Of a DNA stretch of 13,600 nucleotides, positions 13,505 to 13,600 are shown in pieces. Origin of the DNA: JBHJOF01 sp050330055 (GTDB taxonomy: Bacteria > Pseudomonadota > Alphaproteobacteria > Kiloniellales > JAKSDN01); the NCBI GenBank assembly GCA_050330055.1, contig JBHJOF010000271.1, positions 1-13,600 of the forward strand, read 5' to 3'. The translations under genes and the position numbers were made by a program. How positions within the stretch are numbered: position 1 is the stretch's first letter; the number at the start of each line of letters is the position of its first letter. The notes below the pieces were generated by a model. The model ran no database searches. It was not told where the DNA came from and saw only the letters and a program-made list of their open reading frames with translations.

Positions 13505-13600
13505 CCCTCACCCTCCCATCGCTGACGCGATGGGCCCCTCCCTCCCCCCCAAGGGGCGAGGGAGAAGAGGCCGCGCGCTCAAATCCCCTCGCCCCTCCGG
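13505..13600. repeat. C/G-rich palindromic repeat cut by the window end
   Basis: The segment contains a hairpin CCCATCG-CTGACG-CGATGGG (13515-13534), then a C-rich run complementary to AAGGGGCGAGGGAG, and a third related C-rich tract at the very end. It is unrelated to the other repeats here. It lies upstream of the transglycosylase gene (start 13402); the next gene is outside the window. Confidence 0.65.

Noticed and set aside
1..13600. Defence island, prophage, integron or secretion cluster
   Set aside because: No integrase, phage structural, restriction, toxin-antitoxin or secretion gene is recognisable; the one GIY-YIG gene alone does not justify such a call.

Overview
This is a GC-rich chromosomal window that looks like an alphaproteobacterium, probably of the Rhodospirillales type. 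The evidence is an aerobic-pathway cobN followed by cobO, two class III nucleotide cyclases of the kind common in that class, a Gram-negative envelope gene set (Sec signal peptides, a lipobox, an MltB-type transglycosylase), and several copies of the short palindromic repeats that litter such genomes. No taxonomic marker gene is present, so this is an inference.

Layout. 3-3317: 5'-truncated cobN (cobaltochelatase large subunit) with a palindromic repeat pair inserted in frame. 3330-3429: large palindromic element P1. 3482-4123: cobO, then after a single in-frame amber codon a GIY-YIG nuclease-family ORF (4127-4525) with foreign-looking codon use. 4616-5038 (-): periplasmic class I cytochrome c. 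5235-5612 (+): small orphan lipoprotein. 5611-5847: repeat pair A/C. 5887-6339 (-): VOC-family metalloenzyme. 6470-7747 (+): class III adenylate/guanylate cyclase whose last codons lie in a second large palindrome, P2 (7712-7820). 8029-8499: YbaK-type aminoacyl-tRNA deacylase. 8552-9031: SleB/CwlJ-type cell wall hydrolase. 9043-9169: repeat B, an inverted copy of A. 9213-10994 (-): second cyclase, with TolB-N-like and TPR regions. 11254-12030 (+): flavodoxin-fold NAD(P)H oxidoreductase. 12104-12185: a different palindromic repeat pair. 12227-13402 (-): MltB-family lytic transglycosylase with a C-terminal peptidoglycan-binding domain. 13505-13600: another repeat type running off the end.

How the genes relate. 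Only cobN-cobO is a clear pathway pair: cobalt insertion into the corrin ring, then corrinoid adenosylation. The rest is a mosaic of single-gene units in mixed orientation: two cAMP/cGMP-type signalling enzymes, two peptidoglycan hydrolases, and redox or detoxification genes. No phage, defence island, CRISPR array, tRNA or rRNA is visible. No stretch longer than 300 bases lacks a gene.

The unusual content is in the repeats. P1 and P2 are about 100-nt elements with 31-40 bp arms, a conserved loop, opposite orientation and a compensatory arm change. A second family sits head-to-head inside cobN and at two convergent gene ends. Three of the four convergent gene junctions carry repeats, and both P elements lie between co-directional genes.
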